A stretch of 64,000 bases of DNA from Sandaracinobacter neustonicus (GTDB lineage Bacteria > Pseudomonadota > Alphaproteobacteria > Sphingomonadales > Sphingomonadaceae). Location: contig NZ_VFSU01000011.1 in the NCBI RefSeq assembly GCF_006385875.1, forward strand, positions 416,149-480,148, in the 5' to 3' direction. Below the pieces are notes generated by a model. That model did not search any database. It had not been told where the DNA came from and was given only the letters and a program-made list of their open reading frames with translations. This document shows positions 9,279-17,993 of the stretch, in pieces; the stretch's first letter is position 1, and each line of letters starts with the position of its first letter. The position numbers were made by a program, and so were the translations under genes.

Positions 9279-10481
9279 ATGTGGCTTTTGGACCGGCTTC
9301 TCACGCGCGCCATCACGCGCGGCGCGCTCGAACTCACCACGGCAGACGGGAAAGTCCGCCGCTATGGCGATGCGGCCAGCCCGCCCGTCCGCATCCGCCT
9401 GACAGACAGCGCGACCGCCGGGCGCATCGGCCGCAACCCCGCGCTGGCGACGGGCGAGGCCTTCATGGACGGCCGCCTGATCGTCGAAAGCGGGGACATT
9501 ATGGACCTGCTGGAACTGGTCACCTCCAACCTGCGCTGGGATCGCGGCAATGATCTGCGCGTGTCACTGTGGAACCAGCAGCGGATCGCCGCCAAATGGG
9601 ACGAGCTGAACGCCCGCGCGCGGTCAAAGCGCAACGTCGCCCACCATTATGACCTGTCAGACAAGCTCTACGATCTGTTTCTGGACCCGGAGCGCCAATA
9701 TAGCTGCGCCTATTTCAAAGAGGGCAATCAGGGGCCGGAGTCCAGCCTTGAACAAGCCCAGATCGACAAGCTGGATCATATCGCGAAGAAGCTTTGCCTG
9801 AAGCCCGGCATGCGCGTGCTGGATATCGGCTGTGGCTGGGGCGGCATGGCGCGCCACATCCACCGCGTGTCGGGCGCAGAGGTGCTGGGCGTGACGCTGT
9901 CAGAGGAGCAGTTGAAATATGCCCGCGCGAAGGCGCGCGAACTGGGGATCGACGGCAAGGTTCGCTATGAACTGATGGATTATCGCGACGTGCAGGGCCC
10001 GTTCGACCGCATCGTTTCGGTGGGCATGTTCGAGCATGTCGGGCGGCCGAATTACGGCACCTTCTTCGACAAGCTGGCCAGCCTGCTGACGGATGACGGC
10101 GTCGCGCTGCTGCACACCATCGGCCGCGTCGGCGGCGCGGGTGCGACGGACCCGTGGACGGCGAAATATATCTTCCCCGGCGGCTACACGCCCGCCTATT
10201 CCGAACTGGCGAAACATATCGAGCGCGCATGGCTGTGGCCAAAGGACATCGAAGTGCTGCGCCTGCACTATGCCTGGACTCTGGAGCATTGGCTGAAGCG
10301 CTGCCGCGAACGCAAGGCCGACATCGTTGCCCTGTATGACGAGCGCTTCTACCGGATGTGGGAATTCTACCTCGCAGGCGCGGCCGTGGCGTTCCGCAAC
10401 GACGACCATGTGGTGTGGCAGATCCAGCTGGGCCGCACGCGTGACGGGGTGCCCGTCACGCGTGAGTATCTCTACCGCTAA
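9279..10481 (+). CDS. cfa: cyclopropane-fatty-acyl-phospholipid synthase
   Basis: A 400-residue SAM-dependent enzyme that converts cis-unsaturated phospholipid acyl chains to cyclopropane rings, a membrane-hardening change often linked to stationary phase. It has the N-terminal CFA domain, the RNVAHHYDLSDKLYDLFLD segment, the SAM loop VLDIGCGWGGMARHI (about residues 182-196), LGVTLSEEQ and SVGMFEHVG. The reading frame stays open far upstream, but the ATG at 9279 is where homology begins. It ends 4 bp before the stop of the convergent dehydrogenase gene. A perfect inverted repeat lies in its last codons (separate entry). Confidence 0.93.
   Translation: MWLLDRLLTRAITRGALELTTADGKVRRYGDAASPPVRIRLTDSATAGRIGRNPALATGEAFMDGRLIVESGDIMDLLELVTSNLRWDRGNDLRVSLWNQQRIAAKWDELNARARSKRNVAHHYDLSDKLYDLFLDPERQYSCAYFKEGNQGPESSLEQAQIDKLDHIAKKLCLKPGMRVLDIGCGWGGMARHIHRVSGAEVLGVTLSEEQLKYARAKARELGIDGKVRYELMDYRDVQGPFDRIVSVGMFEHVGRPNYGTFFDKLASLLTDDGVALLHTIGRVGGAGATDPWTAKYIFPGGYTPAYSELAKHIERAWLWPKDIEVLRLHYAWTLEHWLKRCRERKADIVALYDERFYRMWEFYLAGAAVAFRNDDHVVWQIQLGRTRDGVPVTREYLYR
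10437..10463. terminator. perfect 12-bp inverted repeat inside the 3' end of cfa
   Basis: The arms at 10437-10448 and 10452-10463 are perfect reverse complements (ACGCGTGACGGG) around a 3-base loop. They fall in the codons for the TRDGVPVTR segment, 18 bp before the stop. The two genes here are convergent with only 4 bp between stops, so a terminator cannot sit between them; this hairpin may stop transcription arriving from the bdhA side. It has no T-run, so termination is inferred rather than shown. Confidence 0.45.
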
Positions 10482-10485
10482 GCGC

Positions 10486-11283
10486 TCAGCGCGCCGTCCA
10501 GCCGCCGTCCACCGAGAAAGACGAGCCGGTGATGCCGCTGGCGGCATCCGAACAGAGGAACAGCACCGTTTCCGCCACCTGATCGGCGGTGATGAAGCGC
10601 TTGGTGGGCTGGGAAGCGAGGATGATTTCCTTCACCACCCGCTCCTCGCTGATGCCGTTCGCCTTGGCCTGATCGGCGATCTGCCCGCGCACCAGCGGCG
10701 TATCCACAAAGCCGGGGCACACCGTGTTCGCCGTCACCAGCGTCTCCGCCAGTTCCAGCGCGGCCGCCTTCGTCAGCCCCAGCACGCCATGCTTGGCCGC
10801 GACATAAGCGCTTTTGAACGGAGAGGCGACCAGCCCGTGCGCTGAGGCGATGTTGATGATCCGCCCCCAGTTCTGCGCCTTCATGGCCGGAATCGCTGCC
10901 TTCATCGTATGGAAATTGCTGGACAGGTTGATGGCGAGGATGGCGTCCCACTTGTCGTCGGGGAATTCGTCCACCGGGGACACAAACTGGATTCCGGCGT
11001 TGTTCACCAGAATGTCCAGCCCGCCCAGCGCGGCTTGTGCATCCGTCACGAACTTCTGCGCGTCCGGACCTTTCGACAGGTCCGCGCCGACGAAAACGGT
11101 TTTCGTGCCGAACGCGCCCACGCTGGCAAGGGCAGGGGCGTTATCGCCGAAGCCGTTCAGCGCCACGTCTGCGCCTGCGCGCGCCAACGCCTCGGCAATC
11201 GCCAGCCCGATACCGCTGGTGGAGCCTGTCACCGCAGCCTTGCGGCCTATCAGGGGCTTGGTGCCCGCCACATCTCCCGCCAT
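10486..11283 (-). CDS. bdhA: 3-hydroxybutyrate dehydrogenase (SDR family)
   Basis: A 265-residue short-chain dehydrogenase that would oxidise (R)-3-hydroxybutyrate to acetoacetate with NAD+. It shows TGSTSGIGLAIAEALARAGAD (cofactor loop), LVNNAG, the NIASAHG serine region and the YVAAK catalytic Tyr-Lys. The segments HTMKAAIPAMKAQNWGRI and NTVCPGFVDTPLVR, and the length, match bacterial 3-hydroxybutyrate dehydrogenases. The start at 11283 follows an AAGGAG site. It is divergent from the polyhydroxybutyrate depolymerase gene; together they would release and oxidise storage-polymer monomers. The frame is open upstream, but that extension is not protein-like. Confidence 0.9.
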   Translation of the reverse strand: MAGDVAGTKPLIGRKAAVTGSTSGIGLAIAEALARAGADVALNGFGDNAPALASVGAFGTKTVFVGADLSKGPDAQKFVTDAQAALGGLDILVNNAGIQFVSPVDEFPDDKWDAILAINLSSNFHTMKAAIPAMKAQNWGRIINIASAHGLVASPFKSAYVAAKHGVLGLTKAAALELAETLVTANTVCPGFVDTPLVRGQIADQAKANGISEERVVKEIILASQPTKRFITADQVAETVLFLCSDAASGITGSSFSVDGGWTAR

Positions 11284-11312
11284 CTTCGTCTCCTTGCTCG
11301 CGTTAACTCTGC

Positions 11313-11420
11313 TGCACTGCAAAAAACATGTGCGCTTGTTCGCCCACAGGTCTAGTCTCAAGCCTGAACGGGCAAAAGCGCCAGTGGTTTTTGATGACAT
11401 TTTGATGTCGATGCACTGCA
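11313..11420. promoter_or_regulatory. duplicated TGCACTGCA palindrome between bdhA and phaZ
   Basis: The 178-bp divergent region holds two exact copies of the 9-base palindrome TGCACTGCA, at 11313-11321 and 11412-11420, one close to each gene start. TGC-rich palindromes are known targets of the PhaR regulator of polyhydroxyalkanoate genes in alphaproteobacteria, so a PhaR-type operator pair controlling both genes is plausible. No phaR gene lies in this window. Only the repeats are seen directly; the regulator is inferred. Confidence 0.5.
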
Positions 11421-11461
11421 ACAAGGTGGCAAAAAGCCACAGCGAGCAAAAGAGGTTAAGC

Positions 11462-12772
11462 ATGCTGTACGACGCCTATGAAATGGGCCGCACATGGCTC
11501 AACGGGGCCAGTGCCGCTGCCCGACTCGGGGCGGGCTGGTGGACGAACCCCGCCAATCCCTTCGCCTACACCGGGGCCGGCGAAGTCGCGGCCGCAGCAT
11601 TGGACGTGTTCAGCCACGCCGCTGCCCCGCGCGGCAAGCCGGATTTCGGCTTCACCTCCACCCTGATCGATGGCGAGCCGGTGCCGCTGATCGAAGTGAT
11701 CGTGGATCGCAAGCCGTTCGGCCAGCTGAAGCGGTTCGAGCGGCCGGGCGGATCGCCGGACGATCCGAAGCTGCTGATCGTCGCCCCCATGTCGGGCCAT
11801 TTCGCCACGCTGCTGCGCGGCACGGTGGAACGGCTGCTGCCCAGCCACGATGTCTATATCACCGATTGGCGCGACGCGAAGATGGCCCCCCTGTCGGATG
11901 GCCGCTTCGATCTGAACGACTATATCGATTATGTGATCGACTGGCTTTCGCTGATCACCCCGCCCGGTTCGCCGCGCGCGCATCTGCTGGCGGTGTGCCA
12001 GCCGTCGGTGCCCGTCTATGCGGCGGTGGCGCTGATGTCGGCGCAACAGCACCGGGCGCTGCCTGCCACGCTGACGATGATGGGCGGCCCCGTCGATACC
12101 CGCCGCGCCCCCACGGCGGTGAACCAGCTGGCGATGGAACGGCCCTTTGCATGGTTCGAAAACAGCGTGATCGCAACCGTTCCGGCCATGTATCCGGGCA
12201 GCGGTCGCAAGGTGTATCCGGGCTTCCTGCAACTGGCCGGGTTCATGTCAATGAACCTTGGCAACCATATGATTTCCCATTGGGAAATGTTCAAACATCT
12301 GGTGCAGGGCGATGGCGATTCAGCGGATGCCACCAAGACTTTCTATGATGAATATCGCTCCGTCTGCGATATGACGGCGGAATTCTACCTGCAAACCATC
12401 GATGTGGTATTCCAGACCCACCAGTTGCCGCGCGGGGTGATGCAGCATCGCGGCGTCACCGTCGATCCCGGGGCGATCACCGATGTCTCGATCTTCGCGA
12501 TCGAGGGCGAGCGGGACGATATCTCGGGCATCGGCCAGACCAAGGCCGCGCTGGATATCGCCGTCAATCTGGCCGAGGAACGCAAGCGTTACTTCCTCGT
12601 TCCCGGTGTTGGTCATTACGGCATCTTCAACGGCCGCCGCTGGCGCGAAATGATCGCCCCGCAGCTGGAAGAGTTCATCCGCGCCAATTGCGCCGCCTCG
12701 CCGCTGCATGGCGCGGGCCGCCATCAGGCGCATGTGGATATGGAAGCCCCGGAAGGGGTGGATTTCGCCTGA
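11462..12772 (+). CDS. phaZ: intracellular polyhydroxyalkanoate (PHB) depolymerase
   Basis: A 436-residue alpha/beta-hydrolase that degrades stored poly(3-hydroxybutyrate) granules in the cytoplasm; there is no signal peptide. In the nucleophile elbow (LLAVCQPSVP) Cys179 stands in place of the usual Ser, as in the Ralstonia PhaZ1 type. YITDWRDA, DYIDYVIDW and the late GVGHYGIFNGRRWR (catalytic His) fit the same family. The start was chosen at 11462 after AGAGG; the frame is open upstream through the promoter region. The stop is 2 bp from that of the convergent phosphodiesterase gene. It works with the divergent 3-hydroxybutyrate dehydrogenase. Confidence 0.93.
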   Translation: MLYDAYEMGRTWLNGASAAARLGAGWWTNPANPFAYTGAGEVAAAALDVFSHAAAPRGKPDFGFTSTLIDGEPVPLIEVIVDRKPFGQLKRFERPGGSPDDPKLLIVAPMSGHFATLLRGTVERLLPSHDVYITDWRDAKMAPLSDGRFDLNDYIDYVIDWLSLITPPGSPRAHLLAVCQPSVPVYAAVALMSAQQHRALPATLTMMGGPVDTRRAPTAVNQLAMERPFAWFENSVIATVPAMYPGSGRKVYPGFLQLAGFMSMNLGNHMISHWEMFKHLVQGDGDSADATKTFYDEYRSVCDMTAEFYLQTIDVVFQTHQLPRGVMQHRGVTVDPGAITDVSIFAIEGERDDISGIGQTKAALDIAVNLAEERKRYFLVPGVGHYGIFNGRRWREMIAPQLEEFIRANCAASPLHGAGRHQAHVDMEAPEGVDFA

Positions 12773-12774
12773 CC

Positions 12775-14043
12775 CTAGCGCATGGCGGCGCGGAACGGCT
12801 CTGTGTCGCCATCGAGCCCCTCGCCTTTGGGCAGCTTCAGCAGGTCGCGCAGCAGCGGGGCGACATCGACATTGTCGAACGGCGGCAGTTTCACGCCGGG
12901 CCGGAAGGCGGGGCCGCTGGCGATGAACAGCGCCGCCATTTCCGGGGCGGCGTTGTCATAGCCGTGATTGCCGCCCGCAAAGGTGCTGGCGGGCGCGTGC
13001 GGATAGATCAGCCAGCCCACTTCGGCCAGGCAAAGGAACGGCGGCACACGCGGGTTGTGGCCATAAGCGAAGCGGGCCGGAATGTTCTCCCTGCGCCAGC
13101 ATTGCATGTGTGGGCGCGGCTTCAATAGCGCGTCCGCCACCGCCTGTTCCCGGCCCGGTTCTGGCTGGAAGCTGGCATAGGTGCCATATTCGATGATCCG
13201 CGCGTCGGCGGGCGGCAGGATAGCGTCCAGCGCGATCACCCGCTCGCTGGAGGTCGCCGCCATGCCATGATCGGCCACGATCAGCAGGTTCGCCGGTTGC
13301 CCAAGCTCCTGCAACTGCTGCACAAGTTCGCCGATCCGCGCGTCGGCCTCGCGCACGGCGGCAGTGGTGCGCGGGTCGCCCGGCCCGTAATCATGCCCGG
13401 CCGTGTCCACCGTGTCGAAATAGAGCGTCAGCAGCTGCGGCCGTGTCGCGGCAGGGCGGCGAAGCCAGTCGATCACGCTGTTCACCCGCTGTTTGTTGGT
13501 GATGGCCTGGTTGAACTGGTGCCAGTCGTCCGGGCGGCGGCCCCCGGCAATATTGTGCGCCGCGCCCGTTCGTGTGCCACCCCAGCCGACATTGTTGCCC
13601 GGCCAGAACATCACCCCGGTGCGCACGCCCGCCTTGTCTGCCGTCACCCAGATCGGCTCGGCCGCGTTCCACCAGAAGGGATCGTCGCTGGCCATGGTGA
13701 AACGCTCCCCCGGTCGGGCCGCATCCTCCATCACATTGGCGACGATGCCGTGCCGGTCCGGCCGCAGCCCCGTCACCAAGGTCCAGTGGTTGGGGAAGGT
13801 CTTGGATGGGAAAGAGGGCCGCATCCGCGCCGACACGCCTTGGGCAGACAGGCGGGCCAGCGTGGGGGTATCGCGGGAGTTCACATAATCCGGCTTGAAG
13901 CCATCGATGGAAATCAGGATCGTCACGGGCAGGCGCTGTTCAGCCGCTTGCGCGGAAATAGCGGCGGGCGGCAGCGCCGGGTTGGAGGCATTGCAGCCGG
14001 CCAGCAGCAAGGCGGCGAGAATCGGGAGCAGAGAACTTCGCAT
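12775..14043 (-). CDS. alkaline-phosphatase-superfamily lipoprotein (nucleotide pyrophosphatase/phosphodiesterase type)
   Basis: A 422-residue exported lipoprotein with signal and lipobox LLLAGC at the N-terminus. The body resembles the NPP branch of the alkaline phosphatase superfamily: ILISIDGFKPDY (first metal ligand), RPSFPSKTFPNHWTLVTG (nucleophile Thr in KTFPNH), FDTVDTAGHDYGP, IVADHGM and GGNHGYDN provide the bimetal ligands. Relatives cleave nucleotide or lipid phosphodiesters; the substrate here is unknown. It is probably anchored in the outer membrane, facing the periplasm. The gene stands alone on its strand. Confidence 0.88.
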   Translation of the reverse strand: MRSSLLPILAALLLAGCNASNPALPPAAISAQAAEQRLPVTILISIDGFKPDYVNSRDTPTLARLSAQGVSARMRPSFPSKTFPNHWTLVTGLRPDRHGIVANVMEDAARPGERFTMASDDPFWWNAAEPIWVTADKAGVRTGVMFWPGNNVGWGGTRTGAAHNIAGGRRPDDWHQFNQAITNKQRVNSVIDWLRRPAATRPQLLTLYFDTVDTAGHDYGPGDPRTTAAVREADARIGELVQQLQELGQPANLLIVADHGMAATSSERVIALDAILPPADARIIEYGTYASFQPEPGREQAVADALLKPRPHMQCWRRENIPARFAYGHNPRVPPFLCLAEVGWLIYPHAPASTFAGGNHGYDNAAPEMAALFIASGPAFRPGVKLPPFDNVDVAPLLRDLLKLPKGEGLDGDTEPFRAAMR

Positions 14044-14135
14044 AACCGCTCTTCGCCGGGGAATATGGCAGTTGTTCGGGCGTTGCGGAAAGGGTGGATT
14101 TCGCCTGAGGGGAAGCGAACTCCACCCGCTTCACG

Positions 14136-14942
14136 TTAGGGCTTGCTTTGCAGATGCGCGGGCAGTGGCCCCACCGCTTCACCCGCGGCCCGCATCAGCG
14201 CGGCGGCGTCCTTCACGAACGACCAGACCTCGTGGGAAAAGCCGGGATCGGCCTGCCCCTGCCATTCGGGCATCCGCTCATACAGCTTCACCGAGCCATC
14301 CCACATTTCGGGCGTGGCGACCGCGGTGAAGGGGGCGAGCAGCGCGAACCATTCGCGCACGAACCCCTTGGCGGCTTCCGAAGCCGGGTCGAGCGGCAGG
14401 GCCGAGGCAATCCGGTCACCCAGATCCTTCCAGCTGGCACCATAGGCTTGCGGGTCGAATCCCGGTGCCACGTCAGCCATGCTGGCCTTCCACCGCTCCT
14501 GCTCCTCCGCTGAGAAATAGCGGTTTACGACCGCGCTCCATTTCTGGTTCTCCATTTCATGCTCCTTTCGGATCAGCGAGCAAAGCGTCGCGACATCCAC
14601 TGGCTCGCCGGCAGAGATGCGGGACTGAAGGTTGAGAAGCAGCGACCGGGTGTCGCCCAGTTCGGCCAGCCGAAGCTCCAGCTCCGCAAGCTGGGCTTCC
14701 ACCAGCCGCCCCAGATTGGCGTTGTGTCCGGCCAGCAGTTCGCCGATCCGCGTCAGGCTGAACCCGGCGCGCTTCAGCGCCATGATGGCGGCCAGCCGCT
14801 CCAGATCGGCGCGGGCGTACAGCCGCCGTCCGTTGTTGGTGCGCAGCGGCCGGATCAGCCCGCGCCCCTCGTAAAAGCGGAGCGCGCGGGTGGTGAGCCC
14901 GGTCTGCCGCGCCACCTCCTGAATGTCGGTCAATTCGTCCAT
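14136..14942 (-). CDS. MerR-family regulator with TipAS-type effector domain
   Basis: A 268-residue regulator. The N-terminal MerR winged helix reads IQEVARQTGLTTRALRFYEGRGLIRP...GRRLYARADLERL, followed by a dimerisation coiled coil (about residues 75-125). The C-terminal domain (about 130-260: NQKWSAVVNRYFSAEEQERW) resembles the TipAS drug-binding fold. TipA-like proteins bind diverse hydrophobic antimicrobials and activate promoters with long spacers. No target gene is obvious: the ABC-F gene begins on the same strand upstream and ends 47 bp before this start, so the two may share a transcript. Confidence 0.88.
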   Translation of the reverse strand: MDELTDIQEVARQTGLTTRALRFYEGRGLIRPLRTNNGRRLYARADLERLAAIMALKRAGFSLTRIGELLAGHNANLGRLVEAQLAELELRLAELGDTRSLLLNLQSRISAGEPVDVATLCSLIRKEHEMENQKWSAVVNRYFSAEEQERWKASMADVAPGFDPQAYGASWKDLGDRIASALPLDPASEAAKGFVREWFALLAPFTAVATPEMWDGSVKLYERMPEWQGQADPGFSHEVWSFVKDAAALMRAAGEAVGPLPAHLQSKP

Positions 14943-14989
14943 GCCGCCGCTGTAGCCGTTGACGTTGCGTCAACTGCAAGCGGCAATTT

Positions 14990-16777
14990 TCACCCTAGCG
15001 CTTCGGCTTTCTCGGCGACTTCCATCCAGCGCAGTTCGGCGGCCTCCAGTTTCCCGCGCAGCGTGTCGATCTCACCTGTCAGCCGGTCGAACTGTTTGGG
15101 ATCACGGCTGTAAAGCGCGGGATCGGCCAGCTTCGCCTCGGCGGCGGCGATGCCGGCTTCGATTTTGGCGATTTCGCCCGGCAGCCTGTCCAGATCATGT
15201 TGATCTTTGAAGCTCAGCTTCTTCGCCGGGCCGGATGGCGCGGCGGGGGAGGGGGCTGCCTTGGGCGGCGCGGCCTTCTTCGCCTTCGCGGCCCGTTCCT
15301 GCCATAGCTGCTCCAACTCGCGGTAGCCGCCCGCCACCACATCCGCGCGGCCGGACCCATCCAGCCCGATGGTCATCGTCGTTGTGCGATCCAGAAAATC
15401 CCGGTCGTGCGAGACGATCAGTACCGTGCCTTCATAATCGGAAATCACTTCCTGCAGCAGGTCCAGCGTTTCCAGATCGAGATCGTTGGTGGGCTCATCC
15501 AGCACCAACAGGTTGGAATCGCGCGAAAATTCCCGCGCCAGTAGTAACCGGGATCGTTCGCCGCCGGAAAAGGTGCCGATCTTCGCGTCCGCCACGCTGG
15601 GCGGGAACAGGAACTGCTTCAGATAGCCCTGGATATGCGTCTTGTGCCCGCGCACCTCGATCCAGTCGCCGCCGTCGGCCAGCACGTCGCGCACGCGCTT
15701 GGTTGGCTCCATCAGCTTGCGTTGCTGATCAATGGCGATCCCGTTCAGCGTTTTCGCCCGCGTGACCGTCCCTTCATCGGGTTGCAGATCGCCCGTCAGC
15801 AGCCGCAGCAGCGTGGTCTTGCCAGCCCCGTTCGGGCCGACGATGCCGATCCTGTCCCCGCGCTGGATGCGGATGGAGAAATCCGTCAGGATCGCGCGGT
15901 CGCCATAGGTTTTGGAAACGCCCTCGGCCTCGATCACCATCTTCGATTTCACATCGTCGGTCGCCAGCGCCAGCTTCGCCGTGCCCTGCACCCCCAGCAT
16001 GGCTTTGCGCGAGGCGCGCATCTGGTGCAGCCGCTCCAGCCGCCCCTGATTGCGCCGCCGCCGCGCCGTCACGCCGCGCTGCAGCCAGTGCAGTTCCTGC
16101 GCGATCTTGGTGTCCAGCTTGTCGGCGATCTTCGCTTCCTCGGCATAGACGGCCTCCGTCCACGCCTCGAAGCCGCCGAAGCCCACCTCCTGCCGCCGCA
16201 GTTGCCCGCGATCCAGCCACAGGCAGGCCTTGGTCAGCCGCGTGAGGAAGGTGCGATCATGGCTGATCACAAGGAAGGCCCCGGTGTAGCGCGTCAGCCA
16301 GCCTTCCAGCCAGTCGATGGCTTCCAGATCCAGATGGTTGGTCGGCTCGTCCAGCAGCAGCAGATCCGGCTGCTGCGCCAGCGCGCGGGCGATGGCCGCA
16401 CGGCGGCGCTCTCCGCCGGAGGCGTTGGCGGCCTTCAGCTCAAGGTCCAGCCCCAGCTGCGTGGCGATGGCCTCCACCTCGTGCCGGGGCGGGGCGTCCG
16501 GCTCGGCCAGCGCGAAATCGGCGAGCGTCTCGAATCCGGCCACCGGCGGATCCTGCGGCAGCAGCACGATGCGCTGCCCCGGTTGCTGAGAGCGACGGCC
16601 CTTGTCCGGCTCCAGCGTTCCGGCGATCAGCCGCAGCAGCGTGGTTTTCCCGGCACCGTTGCGGCCGATCAGCGCCAGCCGGTCCTTCGCGCCGATAAAC
16701 AGGGAGAGTTGATCGAACAGCAGGCCATCGCCTTGCCGCAATGCGATGTCTTCCAGCGAAACGATGGGGGCTGCCAT
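14990..16777 (-). CDS. ABC-F family ATPase (Uup-like)
   Basis: A 595-residue soluble protein with two ABC cassettes and no membrane segments. Walker A motifs are GRNGAGKTTLLRL and GPNGAGKTTLLRL; signature motifs are ASGGERRRAAIARAL and FSGGERSRLLLAREF; Walker B motifs are LLLLDEPTNHLDL and LLVLDEPTNDLDL. A charged interdomain linker and a C-terminal coiled-coil tail (about residues 525-590) match Uup-type ABC-F factors, which act on the ribosome or on DNA precise excision. The ATG at 16777 was chosen; a GTG 18 bases upstream is possible. It is divergent from the PepSY-like gene. Confidence 0.9.
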   Translation of the reverse strand: MAAPIVSLEDIALRQGDGLLFDQLSLFIGAKDRLALIGRNGAGKTTLLRLIAGTLEPDKGRRSQQPGQRIVLLPQDPPVAGFETLADFALAEPDAPPRHEVEAIATQLGLDLELKAANASGGERRRAAIARALAQQPDLLLLDEPTNHLDLEAIDWLEGWLTRYTGAFLVISHDRTFLTRLTKACLWLDRGQLRRQEVGFGGFEAWTEAVYAEEAKIADKLDTKIAQELHWLQRGVTARRRRNQGRLERLHQMRASRKAMLGVQGTAKLALATDDVKSKMVIEAEGVSKTYGDRAILTDFSIRIQRGDRIGIVGPNGAGKTTLLRLLTGDLQPDEGTVTRAKTLNGIAIDQQRKLMEPTKRVRDVLADGGDWIEVRGHKTHIQGYLKQFLFPPSVADAKIGTFSGGERSRLLLAREFSRDSNLLVLDEPTNDLDLETLDLLQEVISDYEGTVLIVSHDRDFLDRTTTMTIGLDGSGRADVVAGGYRELEQLWQERAAKAKKAAPPKAAPSPAAPSGPAKKLSFKDQHDLDRLPGEIAKIEAGIAAAEAKLADPALYSRDPKQFDRLTGEIDTLRGKLEAAELRWMEVAEKAEALG

Positions 16778-16892
16778 GGCGCGGGCGCTTGCCACGCCGG
16801 TTCCGCCGTGGCAACGCCTGAACCTTGATGATGCGGACTATTCAGAAGGGGTTCACGGCCTTGCCACTAGGCACGCTGCGGAAATAAGCTCC

Positions 16893-17297
16893 ATGAAAAT
16901 TCTGCATCCTTCCCTGTCCCGCCCGTCGCTCGCTCTCGCCCTTGTCCTGTGGGCGGTGCCTGCGCTTGCGTTCGGCCCCGGCCCCGGTGGTGGTCCGGGT
17001 GGCGGCGGTCCCGGTGGCGGGCAGGCCGAGCGTGGCGGGCCGCCGCAGGGTCCGTTCGGGCGCGGCCGCCCGATTTCGGATCATGATCAGGCCCGCATGT
17101 CGACCCGTTCGGGCGAAAATCTGGGCTTTGAGCAGCTGATGCGTTCGGCCCAGACGCGCGGGCATGGCGAATATCTGGGCGTGGAGCCGGATATTTCCCG
17201 CAACGTCTATCGCTTCAAGTTCCTGCGCCCCGGCGGCAATGTGGTATGGGTGGATGTGGATGGCCGCACCGGCCGCGTGGTTTCGGAACGGGAATGA
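16893..17297 (+). CDS. secreted Gly/Pro-rich protein with PepSY-like C-terminus
   Basis: A 134-residue exported protein: signal peptide (LALALVLWAVPALA), then a low-complexity Gly/Pro tract (about residues 30-55). A compact C-terminal region contains YRFKFLRPGGNVVWVDVDGRTGRVVSERE, a strand pattern like PepSY domains. PepSY proteins often precede two-component genes and are thought to modulate the periplasmic sensor. Here the response-regulator gene starts 39 bp downstream on the same strand, which supports a sensory accessory role. The start at 16893 is supported by the signal peptide; the frame is open further upstream. Confidence 0.78.
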   Translation: MKILHPSLSRPSLALALVLWAVPALAFGPGPGGGPGGGGPGGGQAERGGPPQGPFGRGRPISDHDQARMSTRSGENLGFEQLMRSAQTRGHGEYLGVEPDISRNVYRFKFLRPGGNVVWVDVDGRTGRVVSERE

Positions 17298-17336
17298 ACA
17301 ATCGGCCCGGCAGGGCCAACGGGAGGCAGTTTTGTC

Positions 17337-17993
17337 ATGCGCGTACTGATCGTCGAGGATGAACCCACGCTGCAGCGCCAGTTGCGGCAGACTTTGGAAT
17401 CGGCCGGTTATGCCGTCGATTCCGCATCAGACGGGGAAGAAGGCCAGTTTCTGGGCGAAACGGAAGCCTATGACGCGGTGATTCTGGATCTGGGCCTGCC
17501 CGAAGTCGACGGGCTGACGGTGCTGGATCGCTGGCGCAAGGGCGGCAACAAGATGCCCGTGCTGGTGCTGACGGCGCGGGACAGCTGGTCTGACAAGGTG
17601 GCGGGCCTTGATGCAGGCGCGGATGATTATCTGGCGAAGCCCTTCCAGTCGGAAGAACTGATCGCCCGCCTGCGCGCGCTGATCCGCCGGGCTTCGGGCA
17701 ATGCGTCGTCTGAACTGTTGGCGGGCGATGTGCGGCTGGATACCCGTTCGGGCCGCGTCACGCTGTCTGGAGAGCCGGTGAAGCTGACGGCGCAGGAGTA
17801 TAAGCTGCTGTCTTACCTGATGCATCACAAGGGCAAGGTCGTTTCCCGCACCGAGCTGATCGAGCATATCTACGATCAGGATTTCGATCGCGATTCGAAC
17901 ACGATCGAAGTCTTCATCACGCGAATCCGGAAGAAGCTGGGTGCAGACCTTATCACCACCATCAGGGGCCTTGGCTACAGCCTCGAAAGCTGA
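17337..17993 (+). CDS. OmpR/PhoB-family response regulator
   Basis: A 218-residue two-component regulator. The receiver domain (residues 1-115) has the acidic pair E7/D8/E9, phosphoacceptor Asp51 in VILDLGLP, LVLTARD and the AKPF lysine. The C-terminal winged helix (about 125-218) carries LTAQEYKLLSYLMHHKGKVVSR and IEVFITRIRKKLG. It lies between the PepSY-like gene and its partner kinase gene. Residue pattern and partner resemble the PhoP/FeuP subgroup that responds to envelope or cation cues, but the signal is not known. A GGGAGG site precedes the ATG. Confidence 0.93.
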   Translation: MRVLIVEDEPTLQRQLRQTLESAGYAVDSASDGEEGQFLGETEAYDAVILDLGLPEVDGLTVLDRWRKGGNKMPVLVLTARDSWSDKVAGLDAGADDYLAKPFQSEELIARLRALIRRASGNASSELLAGDVRLDTRSGRVTLSGEPVKLTAQEYKLLSYLMHHKGKVVSRTELIEHIYDQDFDRDSNTIEVFITRIRKKLGADLITTIRGLGYSLES

